A stretch of DNA of 21,522 bases from Gnetum montanum (Eukaryota; Streptophyta; Gnetopsida; Gnetales; Gnetaceae): the NCBI GenBank assembly GCA_015680685.1, contig MNCI01020695.1, forward strand, positions 90,378 through 111,899. The letters run 5' to 3'. Position numbers and translations under genes: made by a program. How positions within the stretch are numbered: position 1 is the first letter of the stretch; each line of letters begins with the position of its first letter. Below the pieces are notes generated by a model. The model was not told the DNA's origin. It did no database searches and was given only the letters and a program-made list of their open reading frames with translations. Shown here piece after piece: positions 1-10,059 of this stretch.

Positions 1-316
1 CCACGTCAACCGCCGCGAGCCACCCTAAAATCAAACACAAGAAAGCAAGGTTCAAGTTTATAATTTACTTTATTTAAAAGGCACGTTGGTCGGTCTATTT
101 TTATTTTTAAAATTTGGGGTGGGTGTTGTCCTGTTTATTCTCTTTTTAAAATCAATTTTTAAACGGGCTAATGGAGCCCACCAGCACGTGGACAATGGCT
201 ATGTGCAACCTCATGGTCTTCTATTTTATAATTTTTAAAATTTTAAATTTATCGTTATAATTAGATTGGTTCAAACAAGGCCCTATGCCTAGCATGGATG
301 AAGTTGGTCACAAAAC
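1..316. other. Intergenic, no gene seen
   Basis: AT-rich spacer with stretches of T and A runs. No open frame, RNA gene or clear repeat is visible. The sequence ends where similarity to the right-hand bHLH copy begins (about 317), so a breakpoint of the duplication lies here. Confidence 0.5.
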
Positions 317-807
317 CATACTATATGAATGGTGTAGCATGCTACTAGAGAGTCGATCCTCCTGCGCTTATGAGGCATGGTATTCTCATCATCCATCATT
401 GAAAATGTCTAGGAATCGACATTTGTAAAGCTGAAGTAGGATGAACTAGTTTGAGTGGATTCAAGAGGATAGGGGAAACTATCTGTGTAGAGATGCATCT
501 CATCCAAAATGTTTTCAATGTTTGGATAGCTAAAGCAAGATGAATTGGTTTCAACGGAATCAAATTCCAATGGATGAGGAGGACGACGATAGGGAAAATT
601 GCCTTTGTAGAGGTGCATCTGATCCATGATGCTTTTGACGATCAAAAATTTGAAGTATGATGAAGTGGTTTCAACATAATAAAATTCCAATGGAGGAGGA
701 GGATAGGGAAAATCATCTGTATAGAGATGCATCTGGTCCATGATTCTTTCATTTTGCAAATCTATTTGATTCAGGGCAGCATGGCTCCATGTATGTTGCC
801 CTAACGT
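317..807 (-). pseudogene. bHLH-like gene, left copy: 5' fragment with three tandem repeats
   Basis: This is the N-terminal part of a protein whose other copy at 9303-10125 carries a bHLH domain. Three repeat units starting at codons 741, 627 and 507 each contain a DQMHLY or DEMHLY core, then FPY, a proline-rich patch and a Ser/Tyr/Phe-rich segment (T-S-S-Y-F-type). Spacing is 38 and 40 codons. After the repeats the frame meets a TAG at 409-411, then continues with an acidic MDDEN segment and a basic KRRR stretch (possible nuclear signal). Similarity to the right copy stops at about 317, just before the bHLH basic region, so the DNA-binding domain is absent. The start codon of the right copy (ATG at 10125) corresponds here to ACG at 805-807. 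Lost start, nonsense codon and truncation together mean a pseudogene. The function of the repeats is unknown. Confidence 0.75.
409..741 (-). repeat. Three in-frame tandem repeats of 38, 40 and ~33 codons (left copy)
   Basis: Units run 741-628, 627-508 and 507-409. Each encodes the core (M/L)D(Q/E)MHLY at its start and VET/TQT-(N)SS-(Y/C)F in its second half. The third unit lacks the proline patch (FPYPLES). The same three-unit order and spacing occurs in the right copy (10059, 9945, 9825), so the repeat array predates the locus duplication. Confidence 0.8.
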
Positions 808-1509
808 TTCTCCATATTACTAATGGCTTCCGTTCTGCATCCTTTAGTTCAAATTTAGTAAAATTGCCTATTAGTAATATATTATATTATTGGTTTCAAC
901 ATGGAAGCAAATAGAAAAACGACTGGTATTTCAAGTTCTTTAGTTCTACATTTTTAGTTGCAAGAAAGTAGAACAAAAAATGCTTCAATTGCAAGATTGA
1001 AAATTTGTCTCCTTTATACCTTTAAAAATGAGATCTGAAGACTTTTCAAAAGGAAGTAAAATCGCATAGCAGAACAGTACATGTTTCAAATGAAAAAAGC
1101 TGTAGTTACTTTTGCATGTCTTGGCCTGGTATTTAACTTCCAACCATCTATCTACTAATCTAAATGTACAATATACTACAAAATCATCGTCAAAAATGTT
1201 TTTTTAATGAAGTAGACAACGTAGGATAGCATGTGATGGAGCATAAATGAGAATGTTTTCAAATTTAATTGACATAAAACATTGTTCATATTGCAGCTCT
1301 ATCATTTTTCTTTAACATTGTCACAAAATTCCTACCCTTGCATTTAACATATGGAAATACAGTGTTACAATCGATTTCAATGAAATCAAAATCTCTAAGA
1401 CTGTAAAGACCTAAAGCAAACGAAAGTAAGATAACTAAGCATTTTAACATTTCTCTAAGCCTATCCTTCTTTGGAAAATACCTCATGAATATCTTCACAA
1501 AGTGATATT
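808..1509 (-). repeat. Duplicated 5' flank of the bHLH-like locus (left copy)
   Basis: This stretch matches 10126-10552 and then 19391-19687 with scattered substitutions and a small indel near 1015-1025. It is the upstream region of the minus-strand bHLH relic. Here it is continuous, while in the right copy element B interrupts it at the point equivalent to about 1213-1217. A 66-codon frame at 1287-1486 has a counterpart at 19465-19665, but the two differ mostly at amino-acid-changing positions, so I do not call it a gene. Similarity ends at about 1509. Confidence 0.75.
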
Positions 1510-1512
1510 TTT

Positions 1513-2504
1513 TGATGCATAAATCTTGGTCACACCAACACCGGGAAAGAAAACTTGTTTTAGGAGACTACTGCCTAGGGCGCCTCTCGTATGGGTATGA
1601 AAACTTGAAAATAGTCTCAGCTGGAGAGGGCTATGTGGCCTTTTGCAAATAATAAACTAAAAAGAAATCTAGAATTTAAATTAAATAATTATCTTCAATA
1701 CAATAAGTAACTAAAAGAAATGAATTTTCCCTAGTCACGTTGACACTGTTAATCTGTGACTACTGATGGTGTCCACTGCTGGGTAGGAAGACCATGATCA
1801 TCACTAAAGAGGGGAGAGAGAAAAAAAAGAGACTACCCACCACAGTCCACACAAGGTAGTAACTACAGTCATCAAAGCCTGTCGCCATTTGCAACCTTTT
1901 GTGCACTGTCATAGAGAGGAAGATCATCCACCCACGTTTGCACCACCGAGACAAGCTACGAGCCCAAAGAAAACCACACATCTCACATCCTGCACGTGGG
2001 ATGCACTACATGCAATGTTGTATATAGAAAGAAGAGAGAGAAAACCCTCCTGCTATTTCTAGGAAGACTCACAAAGATGTGATTTTAGGTCGTTGGCTCC
2101 TACTTTGGACCCTCCTCGAAGATCAACAAGAATCCTATAAAAAAAGAAAATAAAGGAGGAAACCACTACCTCTGGAGAGGAATTCGTCCCTCAAGACTAT
2201 TAGCTAGAACCAACACCACCTTCTCCCTCCCCCCCGATTTTATACCCACTATGGCCATCCATAATGATGCTCATGTTTCATGTAATGGCTATAGAAACTA
2301 CCACCACTTGTTGTGTAATAACGTCGACATTCTCCAATTTAAGTGCCCACTATGTCCATAACTTCCGAAACATCTTCCACTAATGTTTAAAACCACCGCC
2401 AACAATGACCACCACTCACATGATTTTTACTATGATTATTAAGAGAGAGAAATAGACATTAATAATCATAGCCTCATGAGAGCATGGAAGTGTTGACATC
2501 AACA
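1513..2504 (-). mobile_element. Candidate 3' LTR of element A
   Basis: Read on the minus strand, a G-rich polypurine-like tract (AAAAGTTTGGGGGCTAAG) is followed at 2504 by TGTTGATGTCAACA, a typical LTR start. A TATA-like GTATAAAAT lies at 2237-2245. A plausible CA end is at 1513, four bases past the point where bHLH-locus similarity stops. No second copy of this LTR is in the window, so the left boundary and the LTR assignment are inferred from terminal dinucleotides and position. A 73-codon open stretch at 1760-1981 lies inside it and shows no recognisable protein. Confidence 0.4.
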
Positions 2505-2524
2505 CTTAGCCCCCAAACTTTTAA
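2505..2524 (-). promoter_or_regulatory. Probable polypurine tract of element A
   Basis: The minus strand here reads AAAAGTTTGGGGGCTAAG directly before the TG at 2504. A G-run in a purine-rich context abutting TG is how plus-strand priming sites look in plant Ty3 elements. The orientation agrees with the minus-strand gag-protease frame to the right. Confidence 0.45.
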
Positions 2525-3077
2525 TTACATACAAGTGCAAGGAACAAGACCATAGAAATTTTAGAATGAGATGCAATTGAAAACATCACATAATGGGCAA
2601 ATTGAAACTTGAAAGCAAACTATACGAATATAAACATGATTAAAATAACCATATAATCAAAAGAGAACTAAACGTGGGCCACCTAAACCACACCATCTTA
2701 TTTAATCAAATTCTAAATATATAATTTTATTTATTTTACCTACATATATCTATATATAATTAAAATATAATTATAATTTCTTTCCCAATCTTCTTACAAA
2801 GTAAAAGTCAACAACATGAGGACTACTTAGAGCACAAGACCCATACTAAACTTAATGAGGAGGATAGGCTCACGTTAGACCATGGCTAGCCACAACTTTC
2901 AGATTTTTCTTGAGAAATGTTTTTTAACATTGAGAAAGAAAATGGATGAAAAAGGATTATTTGCCCCTTTTTTGTGAAAATAATTTCAAAAGTAGAAATG
3001 GAGGTTAGGGTGAGGATAGCTACTGAACCCCATCATACTTAAGAACTTATTACACTACCAATGAACATGGTCCTCAC

Positions 3078-3109
3078 TTTTTATTTTATTTTATTTTATT
3101 TTATTTTAG
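3078..3109. repeat. (TTTTA)n microsatellite
   Basis: Six pentanucleotide units. They lie between the words ATGGTCCT and ACTTTGCCC, the same two words that flank a short TTTGAA in the neighbouring diverged repeat copy at about 3190-3215. Confidence 0.85.
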
Positions 3110-3221
3110 AATACTTTGCCCATGGTGTACTTCATTCTTAAGGTAGGAATTCCAACACGAGTCTGGCTGATTAGCTGCACTGCCAATGAACATGGTCCTT
3201 TTGAAACTTTGCCCATGATGC

Positions 3222-3453
3222 AGCTCAATCCTCGTGTATGTGCCTTTGATTACAATTTGATGGCATCATAGCAAGTCTCTTGGGTGGCTAAGGGTTCTCA
3301 AGTGGAGATGAACACACTTCACCTCATTGTTCATAANTAGCTCAATCCTCGTGTATGTGCCTTTGATTACAATTTGATGGCATCATAGCAAGTCTCTTGG
3401 GTGGCTAAGGGTTCTCAAGTGGAGATGAACACACTTCACCTCATTGTTCATAA
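3222..3453. repeat. Exact 115-base direct duplication separated by an N
   Basis: 3222-3336 and 3339-3453 are identical by eye, separated by N at 3337 and one base. Identity with no divergence, placed exactly at a gap character, is best explained as overlapping contig ends that were not merged. Confidence 0.85.
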
Positions 3454-3939
3454 GGTAACCATGGATCATCACACTTGAGGGCTAGGGCTTATGAGAGGGA
3501 AAATGGGGTTTTCCAAGGTCACCTGGTGATTATGGCTAACCATTCTCGAACATCGCCTATACTACACTCATATGATCATGATGATTATATGATAAGTTAG
3601 CACAAATCTCATGCTCCATAATCCAACATAAATAAAGAAACTAAAACCTTGAAAACAAGTGGGAAGAATCAAAGCATTATTAAAATATATAGTATAAAAT
3701 AGATTTTATGTAATAGCAATAAGAAATATTATATAAAGCATTATACTAACATTATTTTCCAATGGTACTCTGATGATCCAATGCCTGGTAACTCAAAAGA
3801 TCATAATGATTATTAAAATCATATGCAAAGAAAAAATCAAAACAATATGCCAAGAAAGAAATGAGGTAAATGCAAAGAAAATATGCAAATGCAACTATAT
3901 ACAGATAAAATGCATGAAAAATAGGAAGAAAGCATGCAA

Positions 3940-6795
3940 CTAAGAATCTACCAAGTGTCCACATGGGGTACCTGAGTAGAAATTCTTCAAATGAAATGCA
4001 TTAAAATTTCTATGTAACCTACATCCTTGCAAATCAGCAATTTTGTATACACTAGGGCCTACGATGTCTGCAATTTGGAATGGGCTAGACCACATAGGAG
4101 AAAACTTACCTTGAAGATTTGCCCAGTCAAATGTTCTACCCTTTTCCAAGACTAGGTCTCCTATCTTAAAGACTTCACCAACGTACTTCCTGTCAAGACA
4201 TTGTTTAAAAATTTCTTGATAATTATGATTATGAAAATCAAGACATAACCTTAACTTACTTGTTCATTTTCTATCAAGTCTTTCTTTGATATAACTTTTA
4301 ATGATAGCTCTAGGTCTTGGTGGGTCATTGAATATAGCCTCTCTAAGAGCATGTTCCATGGATGTGTCATTAAAATTTAGCACACCTTAAGCTATTTTAA
4401 GAAGCAGGGTCTTATTTATATCTTTATCTTCCCCTAAAGTTGGTGGATTACTCAGATGAAATCCATCATGTTGTTGATAAGAAAAGGCATCTCCATAGAT
4501 TTCTTCACCTTCTCTAGAACTTTGATAGGATTGGGTGGAATCTACATGAGAGACAGGATTTATTTTTTTAATTCCACTCACATAGTCATTTTCAACATGT
4601 CCACTGTGCTCAACCTCAATAACCCCAACATAAAGATTAGCGTTTCAATCTTCCAAAGATTGATTTTGTTTATCCAAGGCTGTAACTAGTTTGTAGAAGG
4701 GTTCTCGAGGTATAGTCATGTATTTATATTTTCCTATGATAGGGATTAATAGCTCTAAGAAATATAACCTAAAGAAGCCCCCAAACTTGGCTCCAAAAGT
4801 CTTAAAACGATAGGTAGGTGACATATCAACTACTAGGAAATCTATGTAACATGTGAACATAGGGTATTTTTTAAGTTGCACTTTCACTCCTTTTAATGAT
4901 CCTACTATAGGTATGTTGAACCCATCTAGTTGAATCACATTTTTTGTTTGTGGTATCATTTGTGCTCCTAAAGTCTTACATACCTCAAGTGGCATGACAC
5001 TAACAGTTGCTCCAAAATCCATCAAATAATTGTAAACATTCTTCCTTAAAATGATCAAGATTGTTAAGAAAGGAGGTTGCTCTTTCTTGCTCATCATGGA
5101 ATTATTTACATTTTGTACTGATAATGTCTTAGGACTTTTTGTGAACTGAACTTGCCTTTTGAGGGTTAGCGATTTTTCTTTATTGGTTTCCAGTCTATGA
5201 ACTATCTCTTGAACCACCTCTTTCATTTCGTTAAATTGTAAAAGGTCATACATTGAGATGTTAGATTTAATTTTATTCAAATCTTCAACTTGATTATAAG
5301 TCTTATGTTCATCTTTAGCTTCTTATTGAGGTGGAGTTCTTCTAAATATAGAAGGTGGGTTTGATTGCTATGGAGTGTTTTTTTGAGATGACCTAGTCTA
5401 AGTATTTGTGTTACTTTGACTAGGAGCTCCTCTATTCAGAGTGTAAGGATCATTCCTAGCTTGTTGTTGTGTGTTGTTCATGATGTCACTAAGTCTATGG
5501 TAGTGAGCATTATGCGGGTTGGGGGTGTTTACCATAACTTGCTCCAATGAGAAAACCTCTTCATTTTTTGTTTCATGAGGTACATTAAGGACCATAATAG
5601 GAGGTTTACCATTTTTTTGACCTTGGGTGTTGTCACCATAAAATTCTAAAAATTGTGGACAAGTCTTCTGGAAATGTTGCCTAGTGTTATGGAGGTGACA
5701 ATAATCATCCTTGACTGATGAACTAGGCTTTTTTGGTTGTATAGGACCCTTGTTGTTGTTTCTCTTTAATTCAACTACTTTGTTTGAAAGTTTTTGAAGC
5801 AAAGTTAATATCTTGATCATTTGATCTTGAGCTTGAGTTGTGGGTTCAATAGAATTAAATACCTTGTTTGGTCTTATGATGGACTGAATTAAGGCCTTCA
5901 ACTAATCCTCATTCAAACCAGTGTTAAATGGTAGGAATGAAGAAGATGTGGGACCTTGAAAATAGCTATTTGTAGGTTGAGTCATTTGAAGGGGAACGAG
6001 AGTTTGGAACATAGTGTTGGTCATTGGGAAAGTTGGTAGAGGTAGAGGAGTATGTTGCATAGGATTGCTAATGCTTATCATTCCAAATTGGGTTTGAATG
6101 TTGTTCATAACGGTAATTTGTTCTAGCTCCATGGCTTTAGCCATTACTCCCTCTATTTCCATTATGTTTGAATCAGATTTGATGGCATAGGCAGAGAATG
6201 GATCAATGGTAGAGAGGTAAAAGTTGAGCATGCCATCGGGTTGTGGACACATCTCGCTTGGCACATATGCCAATTGGTGAAGAAATCTCACATTGCAATC
6301 CCTGACATTTTCCCCAGGTAGCTTCCTTAAGCTAGTGAAGTTTCTAGATGCTATGGCAGGGCTTGTGGATTTGTCAAACTGAGTCAAAAACTTATTTTTC
6401 AACTCCTGCCATGAGTTAATGGAGGCATTAGGGAGCATCAGAAACCATTGGGTTGCTTTGCTTCTAAAAGTTGTCACAAATATCCTACATGCCACATCAT
6501 TTTGGACAATGATGTGGATGCCTAGTAAGGTTTCAAAACATTGTATATGTTGGTGGGCATCGCTAGTAGTGTTTGTGGGCTCAAAAAACAAATTTATATT
6601 TTGAAGTGATTTTGGGATATTATGATAATTAGTGAAGTTGAAGGGGTTTCCAACCAAGGGAGTTGGGGGTTGATTAGTTGCCATCCTAGTCCAAGTTCTT
6701 CTAGGAATAAAACTTGAAGAAGGTTAGGCTTGTCATTTTCTTAATGCGAAGAGACGAGTGACTGGTTGATTAGAAGTAGAGGAGAGTTCACTCAT
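3940..6795 (-). pseudogene. Element A gag-protease-integrase-tail frame (non-autonomous Ty3 derivative)
   Basis: All coding pieces from 6795 to 3940 lie in one frame: 952 codons, nine stops (6733, 6724, 5902, 5398, 5368, 5323, 4645, 4387, 4264) and no frameshift. Order: start ATG 6795; a Retrotrans_gag-like domain (6684-5905) with conserved W-F and LPGENVRD segments; a zinc-knuckle variant C-x2-H-x4-H-x4-C near 5700-5650; a retropepsin-like domain with catalytic Asp at 5017-5019 in DFGATVSVMP (the usual Ser after Asp is Phe); a linker of about 100 residues I do not recognise; then an integrase C-terminal segment (LVLEKGRTFDWANLQGKFSP and a GPF-like WSSPF, 4190-3940). Reverse transcriptase, RNase H and the integrase zinc finger and catalytic core are missing, with the frame preserved across the loss. 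If ever translated, this would be a structural polyprotein needing polymerase in trans. Confidence 0.8.
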
Positions 6796-7477
6796 AAAAC
6801 AAAACTATAAAATATAATTATTAGAATAAAAATATAAAATTTCAAAAAGAAAATAAAATATTGAAGTAATAATAAAATTTTTTTGGTAAACAAAACACTA
6901 AAATATGCTTCTTCTTTTTTTGAAAAAAAGATATATATATATATATATATTTGAAAAGAAAAATAGTACAAAATTGTAATACTTATAAAATTAAAAGGCA
7001 AACAGTAAAATGCAAAATTTTAGGAAAATAAACTTAAAATTGCATAATCAAATAAAACCACCTTACCTAACCCAAGACTAAGGTAAGGATCATCAAAACA
7101 CAAATTCAAAAATGGGACTAGGAAATAAGGACTTAAAAAAAACAACAGCAAAAAAAGATTAAAGAAATATGAGTAAAGTCTTTAAAAAAAACTTTTGAGA
7201 ATAGGAAATAAAGGGCTCGAAAATTCTTTAAAAATATTTTTTAAGGCAATGGTTGAAAACAAGTTTGAAACAAAGAAAATAAAATTTTTAGAAAATAAAA
7301 TAGAATAGAGGCTAGAAAAAGGACAAAAAATAGATATTTGAGAAAATGGGATAGCAATGGCTAGAAAAATGCCAAGAAAAGCTGATAAACAAAAGGTGGA
7401 AGAAAGGCACTCAGTTTTGTCAAGTTAGTGTGTTTTGTTTTGGTTTGTTAAGAGTTAGTCAATAATCCCATATCTTC
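6796..7477 (-). other. A-rich 5' leader region of element A, no gene
   Basis: Very A-rich on the + strand (T-rich on the gag strand), with an (AT)10 run at 6931-6950. No primer-binding site for tRNA-Met or tRNA-Asp and no LTR in gag orientation could be found, so the 5' LTR of element A seems lost or beyond recognition. The right edge is set where similarity to the 3' end of element B begins on the opposite strand. Confidence 0.4.
6931..6950. repeat. (AT)10 microsatellite
   Basis: Ten perfect AT units flanked by A-rich and TTTG sequence. Confidence 0.9.
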
Positions 7478-7528
7478 TCAATTTTATAAAGGAACTTAAG
7501 GATGAGTTTTCATTCAGTCATGAGGGTA
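7478..7528 (+). promoter_or_regulatory. 3' internal remnant and polypurine tract of a + strand Ty3 element
   Basis: This segment matches, on the opposite strand, the last internal bases of element B: TCAATAATCCCATA, then GGAACTTAAGGATGAG against GGAACTTGAGGACAAG, then CATTCAGTCATGAGGGTA against CATTCAGTTATGGGGGTA, each directly followed by TGAT. The final TGAGGGTA serves as the tract before the LTR at 7529. Only about 50 internal bases are recognisable. Confidence 0.7.
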
Positions 7529-8445
7529 TGATGAGTCACAATTTGGTTGCATTTACGAGGCTTGTTGATGTGACCTCATCGACGAGGCCCCATCGATGCA
7601 TGTAATGATGTGTCTATGAGGTCCCATCGACGTAGGGTTCACTTTTTGGCTATAAATACATGCCCACCAACCACATTTCACATTTATGGCAATGAGATTT
7701 TAGTAGTAGCCAAACTCTTGTAGTTTTTACATTTGAAAGTTAGAATATTTCTCTTGAGTGCCCACAGTAGGAGTCATTGAGTGTATGGATCTTTATTCAA
7801 GCATTATTGTACCTGAGCACAATAGTGTGTGCAACAATAAAGATGAGCTTTCTTATAAACCTTACAGAATTTTGGATAGATTAAATATTTCATTTATGCA
7901 TTTAATGTTTTTAATTAGTTATTCAATATTTTATAGTATTTAAGCTAATTAAGATAATTAAGTGAGATAAGCTAGATGCATTAAATACATAAGTATGACG
8001 ACTTCAAGTGTGACATGTATTCGCTTGGGAATCCCAGCAGTGTTAGTGCTTGGTGCACCCAGTAGCATAGTGCTTGGTAACTTAGTAGTGAATACACGGG
8101 TTCAGGATGTGTAAAGAAAGTGGAAATGGATGCTTATGTTAGGATTAGATAGAGACTAATTAGTTAGTTAATTTAGATTAGTCATTAAATTACTCTATCT
8201 CTCTCTCTTCAAGCACCCAGAAACATAAAACATAAAATGATAAAAATGATATGCCTCAATTATCTTAACCATACCATTATGATTTACAAGTGTAATTGGG
8301 AAAATAAAAAATGACCTTAGGGCAAGGTTCACTTCCTAGAAGACTAGTGTACTAAAAATTGTAAAGTACGTGGAATTCAACCGGATGGTGCGTGAATGCT
8401 TTGTGATTTGTATAGTTGAGCATAGGGGTACCTTGCCACTCATCA
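7529..8445 (+). mobile_element. LTR (3' LTR orientation), related to element B
   Basis: Starts TGATGAGT after the polypurine tract and ends CACTCATCA, matching the element B LTR end (GCTCATCA in sense). Shared blocks in order: TATA box CTATAAATAC at 7650-7659; GGAGTCATTGAGTGTATGGATCTTTATTC; the poly(A)-type signal AATAAAGATGAGC near 7835; GGTTCAGGATGTGTA near 8100; and GGGGTACCTTGCC at the end. It is about 100 bases longer than the LTRs of element B, and its U3 portion upstream of the TATA box is different. No primer site follows 8445, so it is a 3' LTR or near-solo LTR. Reading frames inside it are fortuitous. Confidence 0.8.
7651..7659 (+). promoter_or_regulatory. LTR TATA box
   Basis: TATAAATAC in GGCTATAAATACATGCCC, at the position equivalent to the TATA boxes of both element B LTRs. 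Three near-palindromic ATCGA words (about 7577, 7591, 7626) lie just upstream. Confidence 0.6.
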
Positions 8446-9302
8446 CATATCATAGTGGACTAGGTGAGGATTCATTTCTCTATGACATCTTCCAAGAGAA
8501 AGATGCGGCTTGCATAGATGGTTCTAAAGGTCAAAACAAATGAGGTGAGATGACCATATGAAAACACTTCCCTTCAGTAAAGAGTTTGTAAATAATGAGG
8601 TGTTAACGTAGTGATAAAGAATCTTGGATGTTTAGCTAGAAAATTTTAATTAACCTATATATCATGAAATGTGAAAATATTACAATTATTGTGAGTTCCA
8701 ATCCCCCTAATATTAATTTTTTCCTTACATATTAGAGTTATTTGAATTTCCAATTCACAAGAAGGAAGGGTTATTAAGACAATAAGCCAAATCAGCATGG
8801 TAGGCTTGATCAAATAATCTACCCACTTAAGGTGAACTTGAATATTGTACCTACTCAAATTAAGGATATTTTTTATATTTTCATTTTTATTATTAAATAG
8901 TAAGTAAAAACCTCCATGCGCTCAATGTATAGCTTTTTCCAAGTTTACGATGTGACCAGTTTCATAAGGAAATCAATGCAAAAGATGGTGGCTCGATAGA
9001 GGTCACCAACAGCTATTATTACATTGCTATAAACCACACATTCTCAATCAATCCCCAAAATAGTGCTAAAAATTTTAACGACCAAAATTAAAAATGCGTA
9101 TGGTGCATTCATCCACTATTGTATCCTTATAAAAGAAGGAAACATGTACCTCTTGCATATTGCAAAGAAGGAAATCAAATTAAAGGAATGAGTATGAGAT
9201 ATTTGAAAAAAATGAAATGATAATTGAAACAATAATTTCACGATAGAAGAAATGAAATCCATGGATCACAACAGTGACATTGTTGCTATATAGAATGGCA
9301 AG
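8446..9302. other. Spacer, no gene seen
   Basis: AT-rich spacer between the + strand LTR and the bHLH relic. A 67-codon minus-strand open stretch at 8655-8858 has no recognisable motif. No repeat shared with other parts of the window was found. Confidence 0.4.
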
Positions 9303-9432
9303 CTAGAGTAATGTGTAAGGGCGAAGCAGAGCTCTTTGAAGGCACAGGAAAGTGTTTGGAAACATTGAAAATAGTGCCTCATTGAAGAAGTTGGAGACTA
9401 CCATGGCCTTTAGTACCTTAATATTGATTCCA

Positions 9433-9560
9433 GAAATTTTACATAACTTATGGTTTGATCTAGCATTTGCACCATATTGATCCATGAGCTTCCAAGAGGA
9501 ACTAATTTTTCAATAACAGTAAGCCTCTCTGGGATCTTCCTACACTTTGTGGCTTGATTG
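9433..9560 (-). other. bHLH domain relic
   Basis: Basic region remnants in one frame (IKPQSVGR) and the helix-loop-helix in the next (ERLTVIEKLVPLG then MVQMLDQTISYVKFL). Hydrophobic positions of both helices and the LVP motif at the end of helix 1 are retained. The basic region is disrupted by the frameshift, so DNA contact residues would not be made in phase. Confidence 0.75.
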
Positions 9561-9725
9561 AGATAAGGACAGTGGGCGGCGTCGGGAGCAAAACAAAGGT
9601 TTGCAAATGAGAAAGAAAAGAAGAACATGCATCCCATACTGTATCAACGGTGTAGCATGCTATTAGAGATTTGATCCTCCTGCGCTTTTGAGGCATGGTA
9701 TTCTCATCATCCATCACTGAAAATG

Positions 9726-10059
9726 TCCAGGGATCGACACTTGGAAAGCTGAAGTAGGATGAACTGGTTTTAGTGGATTCAAGGGGGTAGGGGAAACTAT
9801 TTGTGTAGAGATGCATCTCATCCAAAATGTTTTCAATGTTTCAATAGCTGAAGCTGGATGAATTGGTTTCAACGAAATCAAATTCCAATGGATGACGAGG
9901 ACGACAATAGGAAAAATCGCCTATGTAGAGGTGCATCTGGTCCATGATGCTTTTGACGATAGAAAAATTGAAGTATGATGAAGTAGTTTCAGCAAAATAA
10001 AAGTCCAATGGAGGAGGAGGATATGGAAAATCCTCTATGTAGAGATGCATCTGGTCCAT
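9726..10059 (-). repeat. Three in-frame tandem repeats (right copy)
   Basis: Unit starts at 10059, 9945 and 9825 give the same 38- and 40-codon spacing as the left copy. A TGA lies near the end of unit two. The matching order in both copies shows the array was present before duplication. Confidence 0.75.

Larger units (their letters stand above)
2525..3939 (-). other. Non-coding 3' internal part of element A
   Basis: About 1.4 kb between the end of the coding frame and the presumed 3' LTR. It contains a diverged duplication (3050-3145 and 3172-3235), a TTTTA microsatellite and an exact 115-base duplication around an N. The T-rich minus strand gives a hydrophobic 70-codon open frame at 3752-3964, which I regard as compositional. 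No env-like gene is recognisable. Confidence 0.4.

Noticed and set aside
1760-1981. 73-codon minus-strand frame with a hydrophobic end
   Set aside because: Lies inside the candidate LTR and has no recognisable domain.
2491-2504. Near-palindrome TGTTGACATCAACA as a transcription-factor operator
   Set aside because: More simply explained as an LTR terminus directly after a polypurine tract.
3752-3964. Hydrophobic 70-codon open frame after the integrase tail, resembling a membrane protein
   Set aside because: It comes from T-rich, low-complexity DNA and has no conserved motif. Phe/Tyr/Leu richness follows from composition.
6792-7001. 69-codon Phe/Ile/Tyr-rich frame
   Set aside because: Spans an (AT)n run and A-rich leader DNA; compositional.
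7758-7943. 61-codon + strand frame
   Set aside because: Lies across the poly(A)-signal part of an LTR whose relatives do not keep it open.
8446-8470. Possible primer-binding site after the + strand LTR
   Set aside because: The bases do not match tRNA-Asp or initiator tRNA-Met complements, so the LTR is read as a 3' LTR.
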